The position numbers and the translations under genes are program-made. From contig CM045735.1 in the NCBI GenBank assembly GCA_024760905.1, forward strand, positions 11,257,249 to 11,321,248: a DNA stretch of 64,000 nt, in the 5' to 3' direction. Shown here in pieces: positions 11,885-22,570 of this stretch; the stretch's first letter is position 1, and each line of letters begins with the position of its first letter. Source of the DNA: Plotosus lineatus (Eukaryota > Chordata > Actinopteri > Siluriformes > Plotosidae). The notes below the pieces were generated by a model. The model worked only from the letters and a program-made list of their open reading frames with translations, was not told the DNA's origin and did no database searches.

Positions 11885-12181
11885 GTTGCCAATGGACCTC
11901 GGTGATCTTCCAGCTGTTCCTTATAAGTGAAATTGACTTTTCCAGCCTCTTATTGCTACCTGTCCCAACTTTTTTTGAGTTTTGTTGACACCATGAATTT
12001 AAAAATCAACATAGTTTTCCCTTAAAATGCTACATTTTCTCAGTTTAAACTTTTGACCCGGTCATCTATGTTCTATTTGGAATAAAATACAGTATTGAAC
12101 TTTGGCACTTCCACATCATTGCATTCAGTTTTAATTCACAATTTGTCTAGTGTCCCAACTTTCTTGGAATCCAGTTTGTAA

Positions 12182-12720
12182 TACACTGAAAGGTCAAAAA
12201 CGTCACACTCATATTTCCATGACGAGACTTTAGAATTGATCACAGCATGGAATCCCTTTGCTGTTGCTACTCCAGTTGGTTGGGTCGAGGCTCAGCAACA
12301 TTAATGTGGCAGTAGCATGAAGTAGCAGATGATCTGAGTCTAGTGAATGAGCAGATTATCATATCAATGGACTTTATCTTTCCTGATGACATGGATGTAA
12401 AATCTGGACTCAAATACGGTAATGAAAGAATGGTTCAGGGAGCATCAGGAATCATTTTCACATATGTATTGGCACTCCTGAGTGCTGACCTTAACCCCAT
12501 TGAACGTTTTTGGTGTGTGCTGGAGAAGACTTCATGGAGTGGTTCAGTTTTTCTTCTCATCTATTCAAGATGTCGGTGAGAAATGGAACCAAACTCTGGA
12601 TGGAAATTCGATATGTTGAAGCAATGCCAAGGAGATTACACACTGGGATCAAGGCTGAAGGTTGTTCAAGAAAATATTAGTGTGCCTCACCTCTTTTTGG
12701 CCAAGCAATGGATTTAGTTT
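12182..12720 (+). mobile_element. Degenerate Tc1/mariner relic
   Basis: It starts with gaaaggtcaaaaacgtcac and ends near 'ctttttggccaagcaatgg', matching the ends of an old, widespread vertebrate mariner-like family. Inside is a decayed transposase C-terminus (SADLNPIERFWCVLEKT). The frame is open only over 78 codons, a leftover rather than a gene. Confidence 0.6.
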
Positions 12721-12794
12721 TATAGCCAATGTAGCTATGGATGTGAAGGTAAATGGATGTATGTGTATTGGGACACCATTGTATGTGTATGTGT

Positions 12795-12880
12795 ACACCA
12801 CCATTGCCCAGAGTTGGCTGAGATGGGCTGTAGCCTCATCATGACTCTGGTTAAGCTATTCAGTAAATGGGTGGATGTTG
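12795..12880 (+). repeat. SINE 3' tail fragment (L2-type)
   Basis: 'cattgcccagagttggctga' followed by 'ttcagtaaatgggtgg' matches the L2-like tail of SINE families A and B. No head is visible. Confidence 0.5.
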
Positions 12881-13241
12881 GAATACTTATGAACCACAAT
12901 GGACTAATGTCACTAAAGAAAGTAATTTGGATATTTATGAATTGAACAAATCTGTGATGTGAGTTGCACCTAAAACTATTGTTGGAATTGCTGTTACAGA
13001 AAATCGAAACTTTCTGACCAATTAGATTCAGGAATTCGACAGCATATGGGTATAAGGCATATGATGCTAATAAACAAATTTTTAAATTTAGAATTAGGCA
13101 TAATCTAATTAATACACCTTGGGTCTACAGTGTTACAGTAACAGCTGTGCATATAAATTACATACACTATAAACTCTATCAGCAAATATTGACCTACAAA
13201 ATTGTACTGTGCTGTAGATGTACCCAGTAAACTGCACACTT

Positions 13242-13276
<35 letters not shown>

Positions 13277-14592
13277 GGGGTTGTTTGTTTTTTCATGGAA
13301 TATTTGAAAACAGTTTGATTTGGCAAAGTATGATTTGCATTACAGTCCATATGGAAATATTGTACAGTACGTATTTGCCTGGTTTTTCAGGGCTGTAATT
13401 TCCACCTTGACCGGCAGGAGGCGGTGATCATAAAAGTGAAAGGCTTTACATGGACTTAGTGAACCTCGTATGATGCAACTTAAGCATAAAATTGCAGTCT
13501 AATGCAACCTACAGAGAGAAATAGAGGACTTCATATACATGCTCACTTTTTCCAGTTTGCAAAAAAAGGAAAAACTCATTTAAACAGCACCTGGAAGATT
13601 ATAAGGGTTTTATTCCTCTGCCCTGTCTTCAGCAAAATCCTTTTAGGTCTGTTATATTTGCTGTATTGAAGTTCAAGTTTTGCTCTTGGTTTGGTTCAAG
13701 TAAAATGCTGCTCTTCTTACACTCATTGCCTCAGATGAATGTTCGCATACCGAATGTCCATTCACACTTTTTTCACATGGGTTGTGTTAAGTTTGTACAG
13801 AACGCATGACTGAAACATTAAGCTGTGGAGTAAAAGATTTATGTGGGATCTCTTTGAAGCTTATAAATACTGGCACATCATATCCAAACTTAAAAAGCAT
13901 GTGTTTTTTACTGACCATGGCTCTTCAGCTGTCTCGTTCTGAATCCTAATGAAGGGACTGACATTGTAGGACAAAAAAGATTTCCAAGGGTTTTTGTCCA
14001 AAATGGATGAGATCACAGACTGTGAAGCTGTACCCTCTAAAATCACATTGCTTTTTTACTGATGAGGAAACAAACCAAGATGAAATAAGGAATGAATTTT
14101 GATGCGGTTTAATGTTGTTAAAAAAAAAAAAAAATTCAAACCTGGTAGGAAAAACCACTTTTCATTCTTGGTACACCTCAAACGCTTCACACGGGGCCAC
14201 AGGGTTCACAAGTCCATAATCAGTGTTTATTATATTAAGCTTGACAGTAACACAGGAGGAGACCCCATGGTCCACCTTCCTGGGTCAACACATTAAGAAG
14301 TTTCCGATAGTAAACCTTCTTTTGCTGGCGTGCTGCCCAGTAGACATTCATGCTTACAAACTTAGACAAAATATGCTTTTGTAGTCCCCAAAATACCTTA
14401 AAGCAAACAGGATAATGTGTACATGTTCACACACAGAGCAAACAGCCGGAGAAAAAAAAAACGTGCTGTATTCAATGATTCTATCATATGTAGAATTCTC
14501 TCACGCAGAAGTCATGCACAGCAGATCATTGCACAACATGTCAGGACACATGAGCCGTGTGAAAATGGTACATGGTTTTGATAGACATAATA
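12881..14592. other. Intergenic, no gene seen
   Basis: AT-rich sequence with a poly-T run at about 13243-13275. No exon or recognisable element. Confidence 0.5.
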
Positions 14593-14925
14593 GGGCAGTG
14601 GTGGCCTGATGGTATAGGGTGCTGGATTACTGATCCTCAGGTTGGGGGTTCAAGCCCCACTCTCAGCAGGTTGTCACTGTCCCCACCAGTGCGGCGAACT
14701 GGGTTACCAAAGGCCGGCCATGTCTCTCACTGTCTCTGGTGTGAGGCTGGAAAAGAACCATTGCTGACAAGAGTAGCTGCAAAGCTGTCGGTGTGTTTCC
14801 GCCCTGCGATGGCCTGGCGAGCTGTCCAGGATGTACTCTGCCCTTGCCCGGCTCGAGTCGGCTCTCGGATGGCCGTTAACCTCCCCGTGACCCTCGTTAC
14901 GATTAAGTGATGACAGAAAGTGAAC
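14593..14925 (+). repeat. SINE family A, L2-type tail, full length
   Basis: Head gggcagtggtggcctgatgg, B-box-like gggttcaagccccactct, body 'ggccggccatgtctctcac', then the switch at gtgtttccgccc into the L2-like tail (gatggcctggcgagctgtcc to ttaagtgatgacagaaag). Confidence 0.85.
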
Positions 14926-15239
14926 GATGACACAATATTTCTGTATATTAAACAGAAAATGAAATGGTTTGTCCAGGATGGCATCATCTGCATATAGTAT
15001 TTCCAGGAAGGACTTCTGCTTTCAAAAATAGAGAAATTGCAAAATAGCACACAACTGCTCCTTGCAATTTTCTGGAATATTCATATTCAGCATATTCATG
15101 ATGTATCTTTACATCACTCAAGCAATACGTCATCAAATGCTGTGCAAAGGGTCAGATGCAAAGGTGTAAAACACGCTGAAACTGAACAAGTTAACCAATT
15201 ATGGATCTTATTTATACATTTCTGTGGTATAATATATGG

Positions 15240-15567
15240 AGCCAGAGGTGTAGTGCTTAGGGTGCTGGGCTCATGATCAAGAGGTTGTGGGTTCAAATCC
15301 CCGTTAGACCCTCACAATGCTAAGATGTTAACCACTTTGTTCACCCAGCACGATGAATGGATACCAGTAAAAATACCACGAAAGTAGCCTACGATGGTCT
15401 ATCATTCTGGGGAAAATGGAATAAACTTTGGCCTCCATTTTGACATCATGGGTTATTGTCTGTGTGGATCTCCTCCCAGCATCTGTGTGGGGTTTCCTCT
15501 CACTTTTCCAAGTTCCACTTACATTCCCAATACATGTAGCTAAGTGTACCGTTGATTGATTGAAATA

Positions 15568-15630
<63 letters not shown>

Positions 15631-15720
15631 GTTCCTACAGTGGACTGCCATCTCATCCAGGGTGTAATCCACTATTACACCAGTGTTCCTGCAGATCTTT
15701 AGAAATTTATCCTGATCCTG
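15240..15720 (+). repeat. tRNA-derived SINE (family C) with long (GT)n
   Basis: tRNA-like head 'ggtgtagtgcttagggtgct' with B box gtgggttcaaatcccc. The same head type recurs at 57905 (+) and 52506-52775 (-). It is interrupted or followed by (GT)n at 15571-15627. Confidence 0.6.
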
Positions 15721-15988
15721 AAAAGGTTAGAGTAATTACTGTTGATTTAAAACCATAATTGCACAAAATAGTATCTTAGGAATGTCAGTTAAATAAGTAA
15801 ATGAGGCTGCTAGGAGAGTGCAAGCCTTCACCAAGCCCAGCTAGTTCCCATATGAACCAAAATGTGAATAATCGCACAATATCATCGAACCCTTCGAAAA
15901 TAATATTCCAAAATCTAATGGAGTCTTCCTTGCCCATCCATGGTAGGAATCTTATGACAATATGTACATTCATTCTCCTGTAATCTTG

Positions 15989-16022
<34 letters not shown>

Positions 16023-16189
16023 ACAGTGTCAGAGTTAATCAGTAGAATAACAGTGTGTTGGTCTGACGAGCTGTTGAAGGTGTACCCCACCTTTGCTCAA
16101 TGTCAGCTGAGTTAGGCACCAGCCTCCCCACGACCCTAGTAGGATTAAGCAGTTCATCAAAAGAGATGAGCGAATGTTGGAATATTTGC

Positions 16190-16304
16190 AGCATGGTGGT
16201 GTAGTGGCTGGTATGTCTGCCTCACACCAAGAAGGTCCTGGGTTTGAGTCTCAGGTTAGAAAAGGGCACTTTTAATCTTTTTTTAAATTTTTGATATTTA
16301 ATAT
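16190..16304 (+). repeat. tRNA-like SINE head (family B), split by insertion
   Basis: 'atggtggtgtagtggctgg' and ggtcctgggtttgagtctc form the pol III-like head of family B. A family A SINE has landed just downstream at 16323-16676; the host sequence resumes at 16695. Confidence 0.6.
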
Positions 16305-16322
16305 GTACTGTATTAATCATGT

Positions 16323-16676
16323 CTGTCTTCCTTTCGGCTTTTTCCCTTTCACTCGGGAGTCGCCACAGGGAATCATCTGATTCGCACGTTTTTGATTTGG
16401 CAGAGGCTTTTACGTCGGATGCCCTTCCTGTCACAACTCTTTATAGTAAGGGACAGAAACACGCTGATGACTTTGCAGCTACTCTTTACGAAAGTCAGCA
16501 ATGGTTCTTTTACATGAACCTCTCACCATAGACAGTGAGAGACATGGCCCGCCTTTGATAACCCAGTTATCTGCACTGGGGGGGGCAGTGACAACCTTGT
16601 GGAGAGTGGGACTCGAACCCCCAACTTTTTGGATCAGCGATCCAGCGCCCTATAACACTAGACCACCACTGCCCAC
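16323..16676 (-). repeat. SINE family A, RTE-type tail, 18-bp TSD
   Basis: On minus, from the head (gggcagtggtggtctagtg) to the RTE-like tail (ggcgactcccgagtg, gggaaaaagccgaaaggaag). The 18-bp duplication gtactgtattaatcatgt occurs at 16305-16322 and 16677-16694, so both ends are exact. This is a good reference copy for the RTE-tailed form. Confidence 0.92.
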
Positions 16677-16724
16677 GTACTGTATTAATCATGTAAAGGA
16701 AGTTATTTCCTCTGCATTTGACCC

Positions 16725-16970
16725 ATCCACACACACACACACACACACACAGAGAAAGACAGAGAGAGAGCAGTGGACTGCCACAAACACTCACTGGTGG
16801 TGCCCAGAGAGCAGTTGGGGGGGTTAGGTGCCTTCCTCGAGGGCACTTCAGCCATTTTATTTGAAGAAAGGAAGGTGCTGCTCACTCTCCAACCGCCACA
16901 CATTATTCCTGCTGGTTCCGGAATCGAACCAATGATCTTTCTTTCCCAAAACCACTTCTCTGAGTATTAG
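16725..16970 (-). repeat. SINE-like repeat, minus copy
   Basis: Shares 'gaggcaaggcacctaac'-type and 'tgaagtgccc' phrases, on the opposite strand, with the repeat at 28918-29075. It begins with a (CA)n run. Its family is not identified. Confidence 0.45.
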
Positions 16971-16984
16971 GCTACTGCCTGTTT

Positions 16985-17245
16985 CTATGCACAGTCTGCA
17001 TGTTCTAGCCATGATTAGCCATGCCTGATTTACCCCAACAGTCCAAGGACATGCAATTGGCTGTTCTAAATTGCCCCAAGGTGAGGTTGTATGTAAATTT
17101 GTGTGTGTGTGTGTGTGGCCCTGTGATGGTTTGGTGAGCTGTTCAGAGTGTACCCCCCCCCCCCCCCCCCAGTGTCGGCTGAGATAGGCTCCGGCTCCCT
17201 GCAACTCAAGTAGGATTAAACCAGATTGGCGAATGAGTGAGTGTC
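16985..17245 (+). repeat. SINE family B 3' part, L2-type tail
   Basis: 'cagtccaaggacatgcaatt', then (GT)n, 'ggccctgtgatggtttggtg', a poly-C run, and 'gtcggctgagataggctccg', ending in gcgaatgagtgag. Confidence 0.65.
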
Positions 17246-17269
17246 TTCCTCGCACCTTGGTTGAATGGG

Positions 17270-17420
17270 AGGCGTGGCCTGTGTATTGGGGATGGGTTTG
17301 TTTACGTTGTCGCCGAGTAGTGTAAAAAACCGTTGACTGGCCGGGACGGACACAGTGAGTTAGTTTTGTCGCTGCTGCACTGTGAGCAATTCTGAAGGTC
17401 CACGGAAGGTAATTACCAAA
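17270..17420 (+). promoter_or_regulatory. slc7a3: Candidate promoter / non-coding first exon of slc7a3
   Basis: A locally GC- and CpG-richer stretch in AT-rich DNA with GC-box-like gggaggcgtggcc and gccgggacggac, followed by a possible donor cacggaag|gtaatt near 17410. SLC7A3 genes normally carry an untranslated first exon, and the ATG exon here has an acceptor 96 bases upstream of the start, so such an exon must lie somewhere 5'. Assigning it to this place is inference only. Confidence 0.3.
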
Positions 17421-18181
17421 GCGTCTCTTTTATAAACATTTATTTAATCGATTTCTGGTGATGGTCAGTCATTTTCAGTCGAGGGGAAGATGGTGCTGAG
17501 GTGAATAATTACCACAGAGCCTCGCCTTGGTGTTTCTGATGCAATCGTTCGCGCGCCAATACCGTTAGCTTTAGCATGCTAATTTAAAAAAATAAATTAC
17601 CACAGCGTAAAACAGGTAGGTTTTTTTCTGGTCATAATGTGTGTTATAAATTAAACTTGAGGTGTATTTAATTGTGACTTACACCTATAATGCAGAATAA
17701 AATAGAAATTGTGTGGTAACCGCATGAAATGAATGAATGAATGAATGCACGTGACACGTATCCGTGTATCATTATTATTATTATTATTTTTATTATTATT
17801 ATTGTTATTATTATTGTAGATGCTTTAATGCGTTGATATAATTAATTAATGTTCTAAAAAAACGTAGCAAGATATATTTAAGCTATTCAAGTGTTGCACC
17901 ACATCATTCCCTTCATAATCTATAATATATCATTTAATATTCATTCTCGTATTTTGCAGAACTATTGGTTGAATTTGTCGAAAGATTTATTGCATAATTC
18001 AGATCTCTTTCAGCATTCTGTGAGAACTTACTTCTTTCACCAACATCTTCCCATTTGTTACCTCAACAGACTTTCTATTTATTTAGGTCTGTGAGATCAG
18101 TTCTTCCTCTGTACTCTTTATATTTGAATAATTACTTTCTGTGCGTCTTTGGTGTGTTTTTAATAGGGACAGATGGTGCTT

Positions 18182-18216
<35 letters not shown>

Positions 18217-18499
18217 AATATAGACAGAGTTTCTGCTCAGTGTTGCATCCGTGGCTTCTACACTGACTCTGTATGGTTGGGGTTATATTTGTACTTGCCC
18301 CTCGGCTGACGTGTCAAATTTTACTCCATTCAGCTTTTCTGCCCCGTTGTCAAAATGCAATGCAGTGCCAGTCATCGAGGTGTACAGTAACGCCATTAAT
18401 CATTTTTAATATATGCATTGCCCATAACTCTGTGTTAAACTCAGATAAACATGTGTGGGTTCTCTCCAGATGCTCTGGTTTCCTTAGGCCTGTATATGG
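17421..18499. other. Intergenic or intronic, no gene seen
   Basis: AT-rich, with an ATT repeat at about 17770-17815, a short (GT)n(GA)n at 18181-18215 and no recognisable exon. Confidence 0.45.
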
Positions 18500-18855
18500 A
18501 CGAGGTAAACTGGCTGTAATCTGCACATAAGGGTTAATATGAGTTTGGCTCGTCCAGGGTTTGACTCCTGGGCTCTGCAAGGGAGTTCCAGTGTAGAATT
18601 TGCATTCTCTCCTCCCTGTGCCTGTACGGGTTTCTTCTACATACTCAAGTTTCCTCTCACGGTCCAAAGACCTGCACCGATGTGCATTTTCAAATGACTC
18701 CAAGGTGTAAAGTGAGTGTGGATGGTTGGCTATGTATTGACCCTGTGGTGGTCTGGGAAGCTGTTCAGGTTTGGCAAAATATCGGCTGAGTTTTGCTCCA
18801 GCCGCCGCACAACCTAATAGAAATAAGTGGTTCGGTGAAGAAGTGAGCGATCCCT
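18500..18855 (+). repeat. SINE family B (V-SINE-like), old copy
   Basis: It keeps the central conserved block in degenerate form (gggtttcttctacatactc, 'cctctcacggtccaaagacc') and an L2-like tail (ggtggtctgggaagctgttc, ataagtggttcggtgaag). A second tail fragment follows at about 18925-19025. Confidence 0.6.
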
Positions 18856-19089
18856 TTGTTTTACTATAGGAACATCTTGTGTATTTTTAAATGGTATGTA
18901 CTCATTGGTGTAATTGGACTAGGTTAACTCCGTGGTGCTCGGAAAAGTTTCAGCTGAGAATGGCTTTCGCCTCCCTGAGATCAAATAAGATTAAGCAGTT
19001 TGGCAAATGAGTGCGGAGGTGAGTGAGTGTCGTGAATTACTGTATATCACTTGCACCATAACAACTAAAAACAGTTGCTCAGGCACAAG

Positions 19090-19120
19090 CATCTGATTTC
19101 TTTCTTTCTCTCTGTCTCTG

Positions 19121-19156
<36 letters not shown>

Positions 19157-19160
19157 TGTG
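19090..19160. repeat. (TC)n(TG)n compound microsatellite
   Basis: Pyrimidine-rich TCTC run passing directly into (TG)n, ending cgcgcc. Simple repeat with no coding meaning. Confidence 0.85.
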
Positions 19161-19381
19161 CGCGCCTCAAACTACAGCTTATCACATTACAGAGAAACTG
19201 CAGAGTTCTTTCCCATGTCGGAAAAAGTACTGACACTAGAAACTCCTTTAAAAATTTGCGAAACAATGTCTTCTTGTTAAAAAAACCCTTCTATTCAGAT
19301 ATTCAGCTTTAAGATGTAATGATGGATTAATTGTTTTCCTATAACAGCATTGTTGTTTTTAAACCTACAAAGCTATTCAAA

Positions 19382-20200
19382 GCGTACCTGTACCCAAAAT
19401 TTACGGCATTCAAAAAATATCCACTATACTTTATTATTAACTTTTAAACATCGTGTGATGTCGGTAGTTTATTCAAAAGTCCACATTTCCTTTTCTTCTA
19501 TATGACATTCTTTGCTCACGAAGGTTGAGCCCGCGGACATGTTGGCTTCTTTTCACTGGGGTGAAAGGTCATTGTGACGTAACATCGTTGACAGTCATAT
19601 AGCCAATTGCAGAATGTCAGTATATTTTCCTCAAGCAATTCATGTTCTTTACAACAATAGCACTCCTGATTGGTTTTATGACGAACCCATTTTCCACAAG
19701 AGCACCAAATATTTGCTGGTTGTTTGCTACGATTTTCCCGTTTAAGAGCTTCTGCCGACTCTCCAATATCGTCCTCCGAGTCGTCACTTTCCTGGTCCGA
19801 TTTCACTAAATGTGGATAGTCTTTCTTCAGTGGTTCATATAAATAACCTTCTAATCCTTCTACGAAATTGTCTTCGTCCATGGTTTTAAAAAAAAACTAC
19901 TATAATGTCTGTTTTTTCCAAGTTTCCGTGAGCTTGTGTTGTATATGTCAGGTATATAGCCTTACGTTTGCATTGCAATCTCGCAGTTCCGGTCAAGGCT
20001 TTGTCAACGATATGACGTCATTCAAATGCGCCGTTTTAAAACTCCTGTGCTCTGAAGCTTGACGTTAGTGAAGCCCTTAAATCACTTAAAGCTGGTTTGT
20101 GAGAGAATATAACAAATGCCTTATAAGTGTATTGTCACTAGCTATACACAATACATCAAATTAGGTATATGAGCGCTTTCACTACAGGTACCCTTTAAGT
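19382..20200 (-). mobile_element. Possible DNA transposon carrying a P2X7-like cysteine-rich ORF
   Basis: The ORF at 19516-19881 lies between short inverted ends: aaagcgtacctgtac near 19390 and, in reverse, aaagggtacctgtag near 20195 (13 of 15 matching). A target duplication could not be identified with confidence. If real it is a small non-autonomous element with one short gene. Alternatively the match of the ends is chance and the ORF is a retained gene fragment. Confidence 0.4.
19516..19881 (-). CDS. Small cysteine-rich protein resembling the P2X7 C-terminal (ballast-type) domain
   Basis: An open frame of 121 codons with normal-looking composition: an acidic N-terminal third (KSDQESDDSEDD) followed by WCSCGKWV and ECYCCKEHELLEENI. 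The spacing Trp-Cys-x-Cys-Gly, then Glu-Cys-x-Cys-Cys-x-Glu recalls the zinc-binding cysteine cluster of the P2X7 receptor tail, a domain also found alone in many fish and invertebrate proteins. The later part of that domain (the CI-T-H and CL-x-x-VL motifs) is not evident, so the protein may be truncated or changed after the CCKE motif. No splice partner or channel domain is visible. It may be transposon-borne; function unknown. Confidence 0.5.
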   Translation of the reverse strand: MDEDNFVEGLEGYLYEPLKKDYPHLVKSDQESDDSEDDIGESAEALKRENRSKQPANIWCSCGKWVRHKTNQECYCCKEHELLEENILTFCNWLYDCQRCYVTMTFHPSEKKPTCPRAQPS

Positions 20201-20242
20201 GGCGTAGCCATAGTGATTTTTGCACCATAAATGAATATATTG

Positions 20243-20592
20243 TTGTGGTAGTAGTGGCCTGGTCATATAGGGCGCTGGATCACTGACGCTAAGGTTGGGG
20301 GTTCGAGTCCAACTCTCCACAGGGTTGTCACTGTCCCTCCCAGTACAGATAACTGGGTTATCAAAGGCCGGTCACGTCTCACTGTCTATGGTGAGAGGTT
20401 CATATAAAAGAACCATTGCTGACTTTCATCAAGAGTAGCTGCAAAGCTGTCAGCATGTTTTTGCCCCTTGCTAAAGGGTTGTGTCAGGAAGGGCATCCGA
20501 CGTAAAAACCTATGCCAAATCAAACATTCGAATCAGCTGATTTTCTGTGGTGACCCCTCAAAAAGGGGGGAAAGCCGAAAGGAAAAGAAGAC
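20243..20592 (+). repeat. SINE family A, RTE-type tail, 12-bp TSD
   Basis: Flanked by atgaatatattg at 20231-20242 and 20593-20604. The head is slightly decayed (gtagtggcctggtcata), the B box is gggttcgagtccaactct, and the tail ends in ctgtggtgacccctc and gaaagccgaaaggaaaagaa, nearly identical to the RTE LINE 3' end. Confidence 0.92.
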
Positions 20593-20604
20593 ATGAATAT
20601 ATTG

Positions 20605-22198
20605 GCTCCACATGAGTTTCTCGACTTAATTTTTTGCCAGAAAATCATTTACAAAATCTGTAGACTTGGATGTGAGAAAGAAAACTCGGTCAGTGAATGT
20701 AATCTTAGAGTGATGCATAAAAATATAGGAGTCACTCGTGGTTTGTGATATGGACATATTAGCCCATATTACTTTTTAGAGGATCTTAAAGGGGACCCCC
20801 CCTTTTGCCTGAAATTAGTTAATGAAGGCTTGAAGTGTTATGTAAGTTTCCATGATATAATTACGTCATGGGCTTGAGTTACTACATTTGTAGCCAGGAT
20901 TCTGGTATGTCATGGACACAACATAATAATCTGTGATTTTGAGATACTTAGGCCTATTAAGAAGACTTATTGGTTGACATTTTGACTTTCTGTTTAAGGT
21001 CCTTCCGCTCAATTTAGCACTTGGAATAATTTTCCATATCTTGCTGTGTTATTACAGGGTAATAAGCTTTAGAGTCTGGAGGAGAGCACAGCAGAGATTA
21101 TTATAATGCCTCTCATGGACACAGTTCTGGGTTCGTTCTCAGGAATACGTACCTCGATGCATCTTCAGCGAATCAGTGTTACCTTCCTGACTGTAAACAT
21201 TTGAGTGTTTGTAGAATTGTGCTCAGGCTCTCATGCTGCCCGTGTGTAACATGGCACCGAATGAAAATTTCACCTGTGGCTCTCTAAACATTTCCAAGCT
21301 TATTCCTTCATATCGGATAAGCTTACGGTTTCAGCGTTATGAAATAAAACGCAAACAATGTGTTCTCGTGTCACAGCATGGGACTCGCTCAGGGTGTGTG
21401 TGTGTGTTTGTGTGTGTGCGCTCGGAAATGTCACGGCTTCATATTGCTGAAGTTTGTCGATGAGTTCACTGAGCATCAGTGGTATGGTCTACTGCGTCGA
21501 GACATTACTGACCTCGATTTCTTTAAGAAAGCCTGTTCCTGTGAGGATTTAGTTAATCCTGTCATGCTGACAGACCGTATGAAGCCTGAATGGGCCTTTT
21601 ATGTTCGGCCTTCGGGTGTCTTTTTGAAACAATGAAAGGGTATTTATTTAAAAATGCCCTGCTTTTTATGCTAAAGCTACGTATTTTTCCTGAATAACAA
21701 TTACAGGGAAGGTTGAAGTCACTGCTTTATTGATGGTGGTGTTGTTCAGACTGTGATAGTTTATACGCTAACATAGAAGACAGAAGCACGTCAGCAACTT
21801 TTGACCTATAAAATTGTGTTGAAAAAGTTAACAGGTGTGTAATCAGATTAAGGTGCATTTGCCATGTTTATTCTGAGCAAAGCTTGTCACTGTGAGTCAC
21901 TGAACAAACTCACCTCCTCGATTTTCCCCCCCCTTCTTTCGACATGTCATTCCTCACTTATATTTCCTCAAAACTTGTATTCGATTCTGTCTTTCCTATT
22001 TCTTCCTCTTCCTTTCCAAATTTACATCAGTCTCTTTTCTGGCAAATTAACTGCAGATTAAGGAGCTTTAATATGCATCAAAGCTTGATACGGCATGGAT
22101 CTTACTCAGTGTGTGGCTGTTGACCCAGAAAACGGAGTGGTGTTTTGGTAATTTGTGGGGTTTTTTTGTTTGTTTACATTTTTTCTTCTCCTTTTCAT
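20605..22198. other. Intergenic, no gene seen
   Basis: AT-rich unique-looking sequence with a short (GT)n at about 21393-21420. Open frames of up to 91 codons exist but have no recognisable domain or splice context. Confidence 0.45.
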
Positions 22199-22422
22199 GT
22201 TGTTGACCTGTGGTTAGCATGTCCACCTCATAGAAAATAGGTCCTGGGCTCAACAACTTATGAAAGGTTATAATTATAATAGGTTCAAGACTCGGGTGTT
22301 TCTGTGTGGAGTTTGCATGTTCTCCCATTGCTTACATGGGTTTCCTCTGGGTACTTCAGTTTTCTCCAACCGTAAAAAACCTGCACATTAGGCTAACTGG
22401 CTGGCCCTAGCTCTGTATATAC

Positions 22423-22467
<45 letters not shown>

Positions 22468-22570
22468 GGCCTTGCCATCATTTGCTAAGCTGTTCAGGGT
22501 ACCCTGCCTTATTCCAGTGTTGGCTGAGATAGGCTCTAATAGAATTAAGCGGTTTGGTAAATGAGTTGTA
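22199..22570 (+). repeat. SINE family B with internal (GT)n
   Basis: Head ctgtggttagcatgtccacc, ggtcctgggctcaac, central 'gggtttcctctgggtactt', an expanded (GT)n at 22423-22467, and an L2-like tail ending aattaagcggtttggtaaat. Confidence 0.75.

Larger units (their letters stand above)
9328..12178 (-). mobile_element. Tc1-like DNA transposon with long TIRs, split by an RTE LINE
   Basis: Flanked by TA (9326-9327 and 12179-12180). The ends are inverted repeats of about 200 bp: the left is 9328-9435 continued at 10738-10850 after the LINE, the right about 11960-12178. Each TIR carries two copies of an 'aaagttgggaca'-type motif, one at the tip and one inside, the IR/DR layout typical of Tc1 transposase binding sites. 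Between them, on the minus strand, is a decayed transposase. With the LINE removed the element is about 1.55 kb, a normal Tc1 size. Confidence 0.88.

Noticed and set aside
12343..12579. Open frame with ADLNPIERFW as a possible gene
   Set aside because: It matches the end of a decayed mariner-like transposase and stops after 78 codons.
19516..19881. A true P2X7 receptor gene
   Set aside because: No transmembrane or extracellular P2X sequence is near, and the later half of the tail domain is not recognisable.
21233..21635. Overlapping open frames of 76 and 91 codons
   Set aside because: They cross a (GT)n run, lack splice context and show no domain I recognise.
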